Assembly (NCBI GenBank): GCA_020438845.1
Contig: JAGQTV010000052.1
Span: 1 to 64,000 of the forward strand
Direction of reading: 5' to 3'
Length of the DNA: 64,000 nucleotides
Source of the DNA: Mycobacterium sp.
Lineage (GTDB): Bacteria; Actinomycetota; Actinomycetes; Mycobacteriales; Mycobacteriaceae
The number at the start of each line of letters is the position of its first letter. Positions within the stretch are counted from its first letter, which is position 1. The position numbers and the translations under genes are program-made. Under the pieces are notes generated by a model. The model ran no database searches. It had not been told where the DNA came from and saw only the letters and a program-made list of their open reading frames with translations. Below are positions 25,075 to 32,687 of this stretch, piece after piece.

Positions 25075-27135
25075 GTGGACGTTTCACGATGCATAGGCCG
25101 GGTGGGATTGCTGGCGGTCATCTTCGGGGTGACTAGCGGGGTCGTGCCAGCCATCGCCTCGGCGGACTCGGACGCCTCACCGGTGCGCGACCGGGCCACT
25201 CGCTCCTCATCGTCGGGTGCGGGGACAGCCGCGAGATCGGCAAAGGTGCCGGGAGCGAACTCAGCCCCGACCGCGCCGGCCGCCGCGGCAACTGCCTCGT
25301 CCGGAACCCCCCTCGGTATCAACACTGATGGTGGGCTGCGGCGTTCGGCGGTGTCGGCAAACAAGTCGAACTATGGGGCCGCGAGTCGCCGAAATCGGAC
25401 GTTCGCAGCCGTTGTCCCAGAATCCGCCGCTGCCGTCACGGTGGTGCAGACGAATGACGGCGCAGTCGCCCGGGTTCCCAGCCGGTCGGCTGACACCGAT
25501 CCGGTTATCCCGTCGGCTGCGTCATCGGAAGCTGTTCTGCCGGTGTCGGCTCAGAACGTCACGCCCGCGGGGATGGACTCGCCCGCGCCGACTCCGGCGG
25601 CACGGGCTGTCCGGGTGTTGCCCCGGGCAGCGGCCGCCGTTCCGGCCGCAGCGACTGCGCTCGCCACCTCGGCCGAACCCGTGAACGCGCCCGGCGATCT
25701 TCTTTTCCTCAGTTTGACCGCTGTGCTGCAACTGTCGATGGCGCTGACGATGTCCGTCGTGAACCCGTTCCCGCCGAGTCCGACCATGGTGCCGACCCCG
25801 ACCCAGAACCTCAATGGCTTCAACATCGTTCCAAGCTCCCCCAAGACGGTGACCAGTCTGTATGGACGCTGGTCGTACACGCCGGGCGGGATAAGCCTGG
25901 TTCAGGGTGAACAGCAGTTCGACGTCGTCGACCCGGCCGGCGGCGACCCGGTCGGATCCTTTGACGCCCTGGTGAGTACAGGTATGGGCTACAACTACGT
26001 CGAACTCTTGGTCCAGTCCAATGACGGAACCAACGTCGGCACCGAGCCGGGGCAGGTTCCACCGGTCGGCTCCTTGATATCCACCCTCAAGATCGGACGC
26101 TTCGGCTGGTCCTATTCCGCCATGCCGTCGGAATCCGGCGACGTCCTCTCACTGAAGTTGTTGACCCCATTCGGCGACTTCCCCGTGCCGATCTCGTTCG
26201 ACGCGGCCGAAGGCATCGCGGACCACACGGTGGACGACAGGCCGATGGATCTCGGCAACGGCTTCAGCATCGCTCCGACAGACCCGGCCGCCGAAATCCT
26301 TACCGGTGTCTCCGGAATTCTGCCGTTGTTCACCACCGTTCAGGGACATCAGCAATTCAGCGTTTACGATGCGGACGGTCAGTCGGTCGGGAATTTCGAC
26401 GGCGTCTTCACCACGACGAAGGATATCGGTGGGACCTTCACCCAGGCGATCCTCGTCACCGGCAACGACGGCGACAATGTCGGCACCGCTGCCGGGCAGG
26501 TCCCGCCGGTCGGATCGGTTTACAACATCATCTATAAACACAGCACCGAGAACTACTACGTGTATTCCTCGCTGCCGTCGCCGACCGGCACCGTGGTCTC
26601 CCTGATCCACCATTCGGCGGAAGGCGAGCTCACCTCCATCACCCCGACGCTCATCAACGCTTCGGAACCACCGTCAAGTTGGCCGCTTTCGGCCCCCGGC
26701 GGCTACAGCTTCATTCCTGTTTCTGCGCTGCAACCCTCCGGAGTGAACGGCTTGCCGCCCAGGGAAGTGGAGGTGCAGGGCTACCAGCAGTTCGATGTCG
26801 TCGATGCGGCGGGTAATCGTCTGGGGAGTGTGGACGCCGACGTGACTGAGCAGTGGGACATGTTTGGCATCCAAAGCCACGTCCTGCTCATCACGAACGT
26901 CACCGACGTTGCCGCCGGTGTCGATCCCGGGGATGTCCCGCCGGTCGGTTCGGTTTTCAATTTCGTGCGCCCGGGCCAGGGCGGCTTCGGCACCGCGCAT
27001 TCCGTAGTGCCCGGGGCGTCGGGCGACCTGGTGTCGTTCAAACTCCTGACGCCGTTGGGGGCCGTCGTGTTTCCCTCGACTCGGATCGCAAGGAACGATC
27101 GCGCAGACGTATCGTTCTTCGATCCCTTCGTGTGA
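25075..27135 (+). CDS. Large secreted protein with three repeated ~148-residue domains
   Basis: A 686-residue exported protein of unknown function. It starts with GTG at 25075 (cggagag ribosome site) and a signal peptide ending near AIASADS. Residues 30-240 are low-complexity Ala/Ser/Pro/Val sequence. Three homologous domains begin at about residues 246 (GFNIVPSSP), 395 (GFSIAPTDP) and 542 (YSFIPVSAL). Each contains QG.QQF.V.D..G..(V/L)G..D, then a turn with (T/V).(D/N)VG or AAGVDPG, then PPVGS and a closing (S/L).P..(G/T)..(V/L)S strand, suggesting a beta-rich fold. It lacks an LPXTG or outer-membrane anchor that I can recognise. It is absent at this spot in M. tuberculosis as I recall it, so it is part of the accessory set. 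Confidence 0.85.
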   Translation: MDVSRCIGRVGLLAVIFGVTSGVVPAIASADSDASPVRDRATRSSSSGAGTAARSAKVPGANSAPTAPAAAATASSGTPLGINTDGGLRRSAVSANKSNYGAASRRNRTFAAVVPESAAAVTVVQTNDGAVARVPSRSADTDPVIPSAASSEAVLPVSAQNVTPAGMDSPAPTPAARAVRVLPRAAAAVPAAATALATSAEPVNAPGDLLFLSLTAVLQLSMALTMSVVNPFPPSPTMVPTPTQNLNGFNIVPSSPKTVTSLYGRWSYTPGGISLVQGEQQFDVVDPAGGDPVGSFDALVSTGMGYNYVELLVQSNDGTNVGTEPGQVPPVGSLISTLKIGRFGWSYSAMPSESGDVLSLKLLTPFGDFPVPISFDAAEGIADHTVDDRPMDLGNGFSIAPTDPAAEILTGVSGILPLFTTVQGHQQFSVYDADGQSVGNFDGVFTTTKDIGGTFTQAILVTGNDGDNVGTAAGQVPPVGSVYNIIYKHSTENYYVYSSLPSPTGTVVSLIHHSAEGELTSITPTLINASEPPSSWPLSAPGGYSFIPVSALQPSGVNGLPPREVEVQGYQQFDVVDAAGNRLGSVDADVTEQWDMFGIQSHVLLITNVTDVAAGVDPGDVPPVGSVFNFVRPGQGGFGTAHSVVPGASGDLVSFKLLTPLGAVVFPSTRIARNDRADVSFFDPFV

Positions 27136-27149
27136 ACCCTGAGCTGCCG

Positions 27150-28043
27150 CTAGACGTCGCTCTGAACCGGGCATTCCTCTACTGATCCGGGCGGCTCGAC
27201 CTGAACGGTGGAATGGTCGAGCCCGCGCGCGGCCAGTACCGCCTGGGCGTCCTCGAGGACTCGGTTTGATGTGCCGTTGGTGGCCAGATGTGCGGTCGCC
27301 ATCTCCTTGCCGGGCGCCAGCGTCCAGACGTGCAGGTCGTGTACCTCGGTGACGCCGTCCACGGCGGCCAACGCAGAACGCAATTCCTCGACGTCGATAT
27401 GCGCCGGCGACGATTCGGACAGGATGCGCAGCGCCGAGCGGGCCAACGAAATCGCCCGGGGCAGCACCCAGAGCGCCACCAGGACGGCCACCACGGCGTC
27501 GGCATACGGCCACCGCGTTGCGACCGTCACGATGCCGGCGATCAGCACCCCGAGACTGCTCACCGCGTCGGCCATCACTTCCATGTAGGCGCCTTTGACC
27601 GCCAGGCTGCCCTCGGCGTGCTGCCGCAGTAACAGCACGACAGCGACGTTGGCAGCCAGGGCCAGGAGTGCCACCACGATCATCGGCCAACCGGGAATGT
27701 CGGGTTGCTCGCCGAGGCGCTGTATCGCCTCGTAGACGATGAACGCCGCCACGCCGAGCAACAACACCGCGTTGGCCACGGCGGTGAACACCTCTGCGCG
27801 ATGCCAACCGTAGGTTCGTGCCGCCGACTTGGACCCTCGGCGGGCCAGAACCAGTGCGGTCAGCCCCATGAACAACGCCACCAGGTCGGTGAGCATATGG
27901 CTGGCATCGGCTAACAGGGCCAGTGAGTTGATTGCCAGCGCGGTGGCGAGCTCGATGACGAAGAAGACGCCGAGAATGGCCGACGCCATCACCATGCTGC
28001 TCAACCGCGAATCGGCGCTGCCGTGGCTATGCCCTGCTCCCAT
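27150..28043 (-). CDS. Cation diffusion facilitator (zinc/cadmium/cobalt efflux)
   Basis: A 297-residue CDF transporter of the CzcD/ZitB type, which exports divalent metal in exchange for protons. It has a His-bearing N-terminus (MGAGHSHGSAD), six predicted helices, and a C-terminal cytoplasmic domain (DGVTEVHDLHVWTLAPGKEMATAHL) typical of the family. Transport-site residues are His49 and Asp53 in TM2 (DASHMLTD) and, in TM5, Glu155 and Asp159 (YMEVMADAVSS); Glu instead of the usual His in TM5 may alter metal choice. It converges on the secreted repeat-domain protein gene with 14 nt between the stops. Confidence 0.92.
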   Translation of the reverse strand: MGAGHSHGSADSRLSSMVMASAILGVFFVIELATALAINSLALLADASHMLTDLVALFMGLTALVLARRGSKSAARTYGWHRAEVFTAVANAVLLLGVAAFIVYEAIQRLGEQPDIPGWPMIVVALLALAANVAVVLLLRQHAEGSLAVKGAYMEVMADAVSSLGVLIAGIVTVATRWPYADAVVAVLVALWVLPRAISLARSALRILSESSPAHIDVEELRSALAAVDGVTEVHDLHVWTLAPGKEMATAHLATNGTSNRVLEDAQAVLAARGLDHSTVQVEPPGSVEECPVQSDV

Positions 28044-28102
28044 GCCCGCAATCCTCCCAGCACCCGTGAACGAATTTGCACCTGATCAGGCTCGATGGTG
28101 CC

Positions 28103-28882
28103 CTACAACCAGGCCGACCAGAACCTGGTCAAATCCATGCCCTCGATGGCCAATATGCCGGGTACGCCGGAGAGGTTGAAGACCCAGAACACCAGCGAGA
28201 AGAACCATCGGTTCAGCCCGGGGACCACGAGAAGCAGGATCAGGATCATGAATCCCCACTGCTTGATCGGGTCCAGTGAGCGCTGAGTTTGCGGGCTCAG
28301 ATGTGGCTCCAGCGCCGCGTAGCCATCCAGTCCCGGGATCGGAAGCAGGTTGAGCACCAGGGCGGTGACCTGCAGGAAGCCCAGGAATGCCACCCCTGCC
28401 CAGAACACCACATGGTTCGGGTCGAAAAACCATCGAGTAGCGCCCAACAGCAGAACCCCCAGAACCAGGTTCGCGCCGGGTCCGGCGAGATTGACCTGCG
28501 TGCGCTGACGCGGAGTCATGAAGCCGGTGCGCAGGTACACCGCACCGCCGGGCAGTCCGATGCCGCCCATCGCGATGAACAGCAGCGGCAGGCCCAGCGA
28601 CAGCATGGGGTTGGAGTACTTCAACGGGTTGAGCGTCAGGTAACCGCGGGCCGCGGCATCATGGTCACCGAAGCGCCAGGCGGTGTAGGCGTGCCCGAAC
28701 TCGTGTAGGCACAGCGAGACCAACCAGCCTGCGATCACGAGCAGGAAAACCCCGACGCGGGCGAGGGGATCGGTACCGTCGGTGCCAAGCCAGGCCAGGG
28801 CCCCACCCACAGCGGTAAGGCCGACCAGCCCCAGGAACACCGGGCTCGGCCGTACCGACCGGTTTATCGGACGAACAGTCAC
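28103..28882 (-). CDS. Site-2 protease family zinc metalloprotease (M50)
   Basis: A 259-residue intramembrane metalloprotease-like protein orthologous to Rv0359. The HExxH zinc motif is His60-Glu61-...-His64 in VSLCLHEFGHAYTAW, and the third ligand is Asp186 in LNLLPIPGLDGYAAL; a conserved NLAGPGANLVLG segment lies between them. About six hydrophobic helices are visible and no PDZ domain, so it is of the short, Rip-independent class. Substrates are unknown; related proteases cut membrane-tethered anti-sigma factors or peptides. Its start is 22 nt from the divergent P450 start, so the two genes share a promoter region. Confidence 0.92.
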   Translation of the reverse strand: MTVRPINRSVRPSPVFLGLVGLTAVGGALAWLGTDGTDPLARVGVFLLVIAGWLVSLCLHEFGHAYTAWRFGDHDAAARGYLTLNPLKYSNPMLSLGLPLLFIAMGGIGLPGGAVYLRTGFMTPRQRTQVNLAGPGANLVLGVLLLGATRWFFDPNHVVFWAGVAFLGFLQVTALVLNLLPIPGLDGYAALEPHLSPQTQRSLDPIKQWGFMILILLLVVPGLNRWFFSLVFWVFNLSGVPGILAIEGMDLTRFWSAWL

Positions 28883-28904
28883 GCCACGACGGTACCGTGA
28901 CAGT

Positions 28905-30230
28905 GTGCGTCCCCCCGCGCTTCCGGCGCCCCGACCGCTGACGCCGTTGTTCGGCGGGCTCTACGCCGCCGCGTATGGGATCGGTGGCCAGCAACTGGTG
29001 GGGCAACTGGTCCGCCGGATCGGGCCGGTGGTGGCTCTGCCGGTACTCGGGTACGGCCCGGTTGTCGCCGTCGCCGATCCAGCGCTGGCACGGCAGGTCT
29101 TCGCCGCCAAACCCGATGTGCTGCTCGGGGGAGAAGGCGTGGGGCCGGCCGCGGCCATCTACGGGTCGAACTCGATGTTCGTCCAGGAGGAGCCTGAGCA
29201 TCTGCGCCGACGCAAGCTGCTGATTCCGCCGCTGCACGGTGCCGTGCTCGACGGCTATGTGCCGATCATCGAAGAGGCCACCCGCGCGGCAATGGCCCGG
29301 TGGCCGGTCGGCCGGCCGCTTCGGATGCTTGAGGCAGCCCGCGAACTGACCCTCGAGGTCATCGTTCGCATCATGTTCGGCGTGCGGGACCCCGAGGAGG
29401 TCAAGCGGCTGGGCGTGCCGTTCGACGATCTGCTGGTGCTTGCCATCTCGGAAGAGACGCCGGTGCGCTACGCGGCCCGCCGGCTGGGTGCGCTGCGATT
29501 ATGGGGCCGGCTGGGAGGGATCAACCGGCGGGTCGACGAGGTGCTGCTGCCACTGATCGCCGCGCGCCGTGCCGACCCCGATCAGGAGGCAGGCATCCTG
29601 GGGATGCTGGTCGATGCCCGAACTGAGGACGGAGAAGGGCTGTCGGACAAGGAAATCCGGGATGACCTCGTCACCCTGGTACTGGCCGGACATGAGACGA
29701 CGGCCACCACCTTGGCCTGGACAGTGGATCTGCTGCTGCACCACCCCGAGGCCTTGGCCCGGGTGCGCGCCGAGGCGCGCGACGGCGGTAGCGCCTACAC
29801 CGAGGCCGTGATCAACGAGACTCTGCGGCTGTGGCCGTCGGCCCCGATCACGGGGCGGATGACTGCCGGTCGCTACCAACTCGGCGACTACACGCTGGAG
29901 CCTGGAACCCGGATCGTGCTCCTGCTTGATGCGGTCAATCGTGATCCCGACTCCTACCCGGACCCCGATGAGTTCCGTCCCGAGCGTTTCCTCGGCAGCC
30001 GCCCGCAGCCGTATGCGTGGATTCCGTTCGGTGGCGGTATCAAACGCTGCATCGGCGCGGCCTTCGCGATGTGTGAGTTGGTCACCGTCCTGCACACCGT
30101 GTTGCGGGAGGGCTCGCTCGAACCGGTGAGTTCCAGACCGGAGACTCCGCCGTGGCGCGCCGCTCCGGTTCTGGTGCCGCGCAACGGAACTCGCGTCTAT
30201 TTCACAAATCGAGTGCCGGTATCTCCGTAG
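28905..30230 (+). CDS. Cytochrome P450
   Basis: A 441-residue soluble monooxygenase. Landmarks: I-helix oxygen-activation motif AGHETT at 261-266, the K-helix ExxR as Glu305-Arg308 (NETLR), the PERF-like RPERF, and the haem loop PFGGGIKRCIG with the thiolate ligand Cys382. The N-terminus starts RPPALPAPRPLTPLFGGLY from a GTG at 28905, which follows a TACCGT -10 box (28893-28898) by 6 nt and so is probably leaderless; a longer frame upstream would run through the divergent protease gene. It is closest in feel to the CYP135-type mycobacterial P450s, but subfamily and substrate are not assignable by eye. Redox partners are not encoded nearby. Confidence 0.92.
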   Translation: MRPPALPAPRPLTPLFGGLYAAAYGIGGQQLVGQLVRRIGPVVALPVLGYGPVVAVADPALARQVFAAKPDVLLGGEGVGPAAAIYGSNSMFVQEEPEHLRRRKLLIPPLHGAVLDGYVPIIEEATRAAMARWPVGRPLRMLEAARELTLEVIVRIMFGVRDPEEVKRLGVPFDDLLVLAISEETPVRYAARRLGALRLWGRLGGINRRVDEVLLPLIAARRADPDQEAGILGMLVDARTEDGEGLSDKEIRDDLVTLVLAGHETTATTLAWTVDLLLHHPEALARVRAEARDGGSAYTEAVINETLRLWPSAPITGRMTAGRYQLGDYTLEPGTRIVLLLDAVNRDPDSYPDPDEFRPERFLGSRPQPYAWIPFGGGIKRCIGAAFAMCELVTVLHTVLREGSLEPVSSRPETPPWRAAPVLVPRNGTRVYFTNRVPVSP

Positions 30231-30278
30231 TTCCGCTGGTGATCAACCGGATTGCGTGAGCGGCTTTGTGTCAGCGCC

Positions 30279-31745
30279 CTACGAGTCGAGGCCCAACGAG
30301 TCGTAGCCCAACGAGAGGACGTGCGCGGGTGAGACGGGCATCCGGGCGGGCAGCCTGAGATGCAGCATGCCGCCGGCCACGTGCCAGTGGACGGGCTCTT
30401 CGAGGCCGAGCATGCGCACGGTGGTGACTGCGCTGGCGTCGATTCCGCGAATGCCGAATTCGCGCGTCGGCATATCGAGCAGGATGGCGTTGACAGAGCC
30501 TTCCGTCTGGGTGAAGCGGACTTCGGTGCCCTCGGTTGTGCTGGTCTCGGCGATCTCCCATGGGCGGCTGCCATAGATGGCCTGGCCGTTGACCTTGAGC
30601 CAGGCTCCCAGCCCGCGCAGTGGCGCCAGTTGCCGATCGGGGAAGGAGCCGTACTGGTCTGGCCCGATGCCGATGAGGAGGTTGCCGTTCTTGGAGACGA
30701 TGTCGACGAACGTGCGCACCAACTCGGCGCCTGTGACGATGTCCTCGGGAGGTTCGTTGCGATTGATGGCGAATGAATGACCGACCCCGCGGGTCGACTC
30801 CCATTTGGTCCTCTGGATGGAGTCGAACGTCGCGTATTCGGGCGTGCGGATGTCGTAGTGCCGGCTGGCGGGGAAGCTCAGGGTCTTGTACTCGTCGGGG
30901 ACCAGCGACCAGAAGCGCTGCACGACAAGCCCGCCGAGGCGGGCAGCGGCGTCGCTGAGCATGCTTCGATGCACTGGGGTCTCGATCCAGCGGTCATTGA
31001 TGACTCCGTCGGGAACTGCGTTGTAGTACTCGGCGAACAGAGCTGCCAGATCGCCGCCGGCGGGCCAGCAGACGTCGTTCCACAGCACTGATGGGTGGTA
31101 GCGGGCGATGAGCTCGCGCACATGGGCGGCGGCGTACACGTGGTAGTCCGGGGTGTCGGGTACCGCGAGCACGACGTCGGCCGGGTTCCGGATCAGGGCG
31201 TCGTTGTAGGGCCAGTCGTAGCCGCCGGAGTAGTACAGCCCCATGCGCATGCCGGCATCGACCACTGCCCGGCCCAGTTCGCCCACAATGTCCCGGCGGG
31301 CGTGATAACGACCCTTGCGGGGGTGCTCCAACCGGGTGGGCCACAGACAGAACCCGTCGCAATGTTTGGTGGTGAGCACCACGTAACCGGCCCCGGCGTC
31401 GCGGCACACCGCGGCGATGGCGTCCATGTCCGCCCCTGCGGTGCCGTCATCGAACTCCGGCACGAAGTCGTCGTAGTCGGCGTCAGGCCCGTATGTCTCG
31501 CGGTGGTACACCCACGTCGGGCTTCCACGCAACCGGCTGGTGTTGAGATACCACTCGGCATAGGGGTTGTTGCGGAAAACGTGCGCCGGCCCGGATTGCT
31601 TCAACTCCTTCTGGATGTCGCCTACCTGCGGCGCCCAGCCCGGCACCGAATACAAGCCCCAGTGGATGAAGATCCCCAACTTGGCATCGTCGTACCAGTC
31701 GGGCAGTCGATGGGTGGAGACCGATTCCCAATCCGGGGTGAACAT
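30279..31745 (-). CDS. GH29 alpha-L-fucosidase (copy 1)
   Basis: A 488-residue glycoside hydrolase family 29 enzyme that would release alpha-L-fucose. The nucleophile is Asp224 in SVLWNDVCWP. The substrate pocket includes FIHWGLYSVPGWAP (His28), NPYAEWYLN, MGLYYSGGYDWPY and VINDRW. In the motif that is TTKHHDGF in copy 2, this protein has TTKHCDGF (Cys129 for His129), a change at a fucose-binding position. There is no signal peptide, so it acts inside the cell. A C-terminal beta domain ends MPVSPAHVLSL. It is divergent from the DUF3060 gene and is a paralog of the protein encoded at 35395-36855. Confidence 0.93.
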   Translation of the reverse strand: MFTPDWESVSTHRLPDWYDDAKLGIFIHWGLYSVPGWAPQVGDIQKELKQSGPAHVFRNNPYAEWYLNTSRLRGSPTWVYHRETYGPDADYDDFVPEFDDGTAGADMDAIAAVCRDAGAGYVVLTTKHCDGFCLWPTRLEHPRKGRYHARRDIVGELGRAVVDAGMRMGLYYSGGYDWPYNDALIRNPADVVLAVPDTPDYHVYAAAHVRELIARYHPSVLWNDVCWPAGGDLAALFAEYYNAVPDGVINDRWIETPVHRSMLSDAAARLGGLVVQRFWSLVPDEYKTLSFPASRHYDIRTPEYATFDSIQRTKWESTRGVGHSFAINRNEPPEDIVTGAELVRTFVDIVSKNGNLLIGIGPDQYGSFPDRQLAPLRGLGAWLKVNGQAIYGSRPWEIAETSTTEGTEVRFTQTEGSVNAILLDMPTREFGIRGIDASAVTTVRMLGLEEPVHWHVAGGMLHLRLPARMPVSPAHVLSLGYDSLGLDS

Positions 31746-31899
31746 GGCGTGAGGCTACGCCGTATCAGTTCCCGCGATCTTCCGCGATGCCGAAGATCGT
31801 TGCCGCGGAACGGCTCTGTGACCGTTACGATTTGCTGATGTCGATTGCCAGCGCCCGGACGTGTCGGGTCGACCTGCGCATCAGTTCTGGAGAAAGCCG

Positions 31900-32562
31900 A
31901 TGAGTCCCGACGACGATCCCGAACGCCGAATCCAGGACCTGGAACGGTCGCTGGCCCAGTCGGCACCGGAGCGAACGCTGTCGCAGTCGGTGCCGGGCGA
32001 ACCGCTGCCGACCGAAACTCCCACTCTGGCTGAAGGGTCCAGAACCGGGTTGAAAGTCGGTTGGGTGCTGTTGGGACTGATGGTCGCCGCGATGGTGGTC
32101 AGCGGCGGCGTGATATTGAGCCGTCCGTCCACAACCGTCGGCCGCCCGGTTGCGGAGAAATCCACTCCCGACGTGGCCGGTGGGGGCGGTCGATTCGGCA
32201 GTTCAACCCGTGAAACACCCTCTGCGCCAACTCCTTCTGCTGAAGTTCCCTCGGTTTCGGAATCTCCTCCGCTCGTCCCTCTCGAACCACCGCCTTACGA
32301 CACCTCGATCAGTATTGCCGGGGTGGGCAGAAGCGAGACCATCGACTGTGCCGACCGACCCGCCAGCATCAGCGGGGTTGATAACCAGGTCGTGCTGACG
32401 GGCCACTGCGGGCTGGTGGACGTCTCCGGAGTCAACAATTCAGTGATAATCGACTCGGCGGACGCCATCGATGTCTCCGGGATGGCCAACCACGTGACAT
32501 TCCATTCCGGAGACCCTGAACTGAGTAGGTCGGGCCTCGACAACACCATCGAACGCGGTTGA
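31900..32562 (+). CDS. DUF3060 membrane-anchored protein
   Basis: A 220-residue protein with a cytoplasmic N-terminus containing a short helical stretch (ERRIQDLERSL), one transmembrane helix (about 52-74, GWVLLGLMVAAMVVSGGVIL), a Pro/Ser-rich spacer and a C-terminal DUF3060 domain. The domain is made of short repeats of the SG-(V/M)-x-N-x-(V) type (SGVDNQVVLTG, VSGVNNSVIIDSA, VSGMANHVTFHSG, SGLDNTIERG) that suggest a small right-handed beta-helix outside the membrane. The ATG at 31900 follows ctggagaaag. Neighbours are the fucosidase (divergent) and the CHASE-domain kinase (convergent). Function unknown; DUF3060 proteins are common in mycobacterial envelopes. Confidence 0.85.
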   Translation: MSPDDDPERRIQDLERSLAQSAPERTLSQSVPGEPLPTETPTLAEGSRTGLKVGWVLLGLMVAAMVVSGGVILSRPSTTVGRPVAEKSTPDVAGGGGRFGSSTRETPSAPTPSAEVPSVSESPPLVPLEPPPYDTSISIAGVGRSETIDCADRPASISGVDNQVVLTGHCGLVDVSGVNNSVIIDSADAIDVSGMANHVTFHSGDPELSRSGLDNTIERG

Positions 32563-32687
32563 TGCGTGCGTCTGAACTCGATTTTCCGTGCGGGGGTCCG
32601 GCGGTGCCGAGCCTCAGAAACCTGAGCGGCATCTGCCGGAATCAGCGGCGACTGAGCGGCGCTCGGCGACATCGGCACGGACTATGA

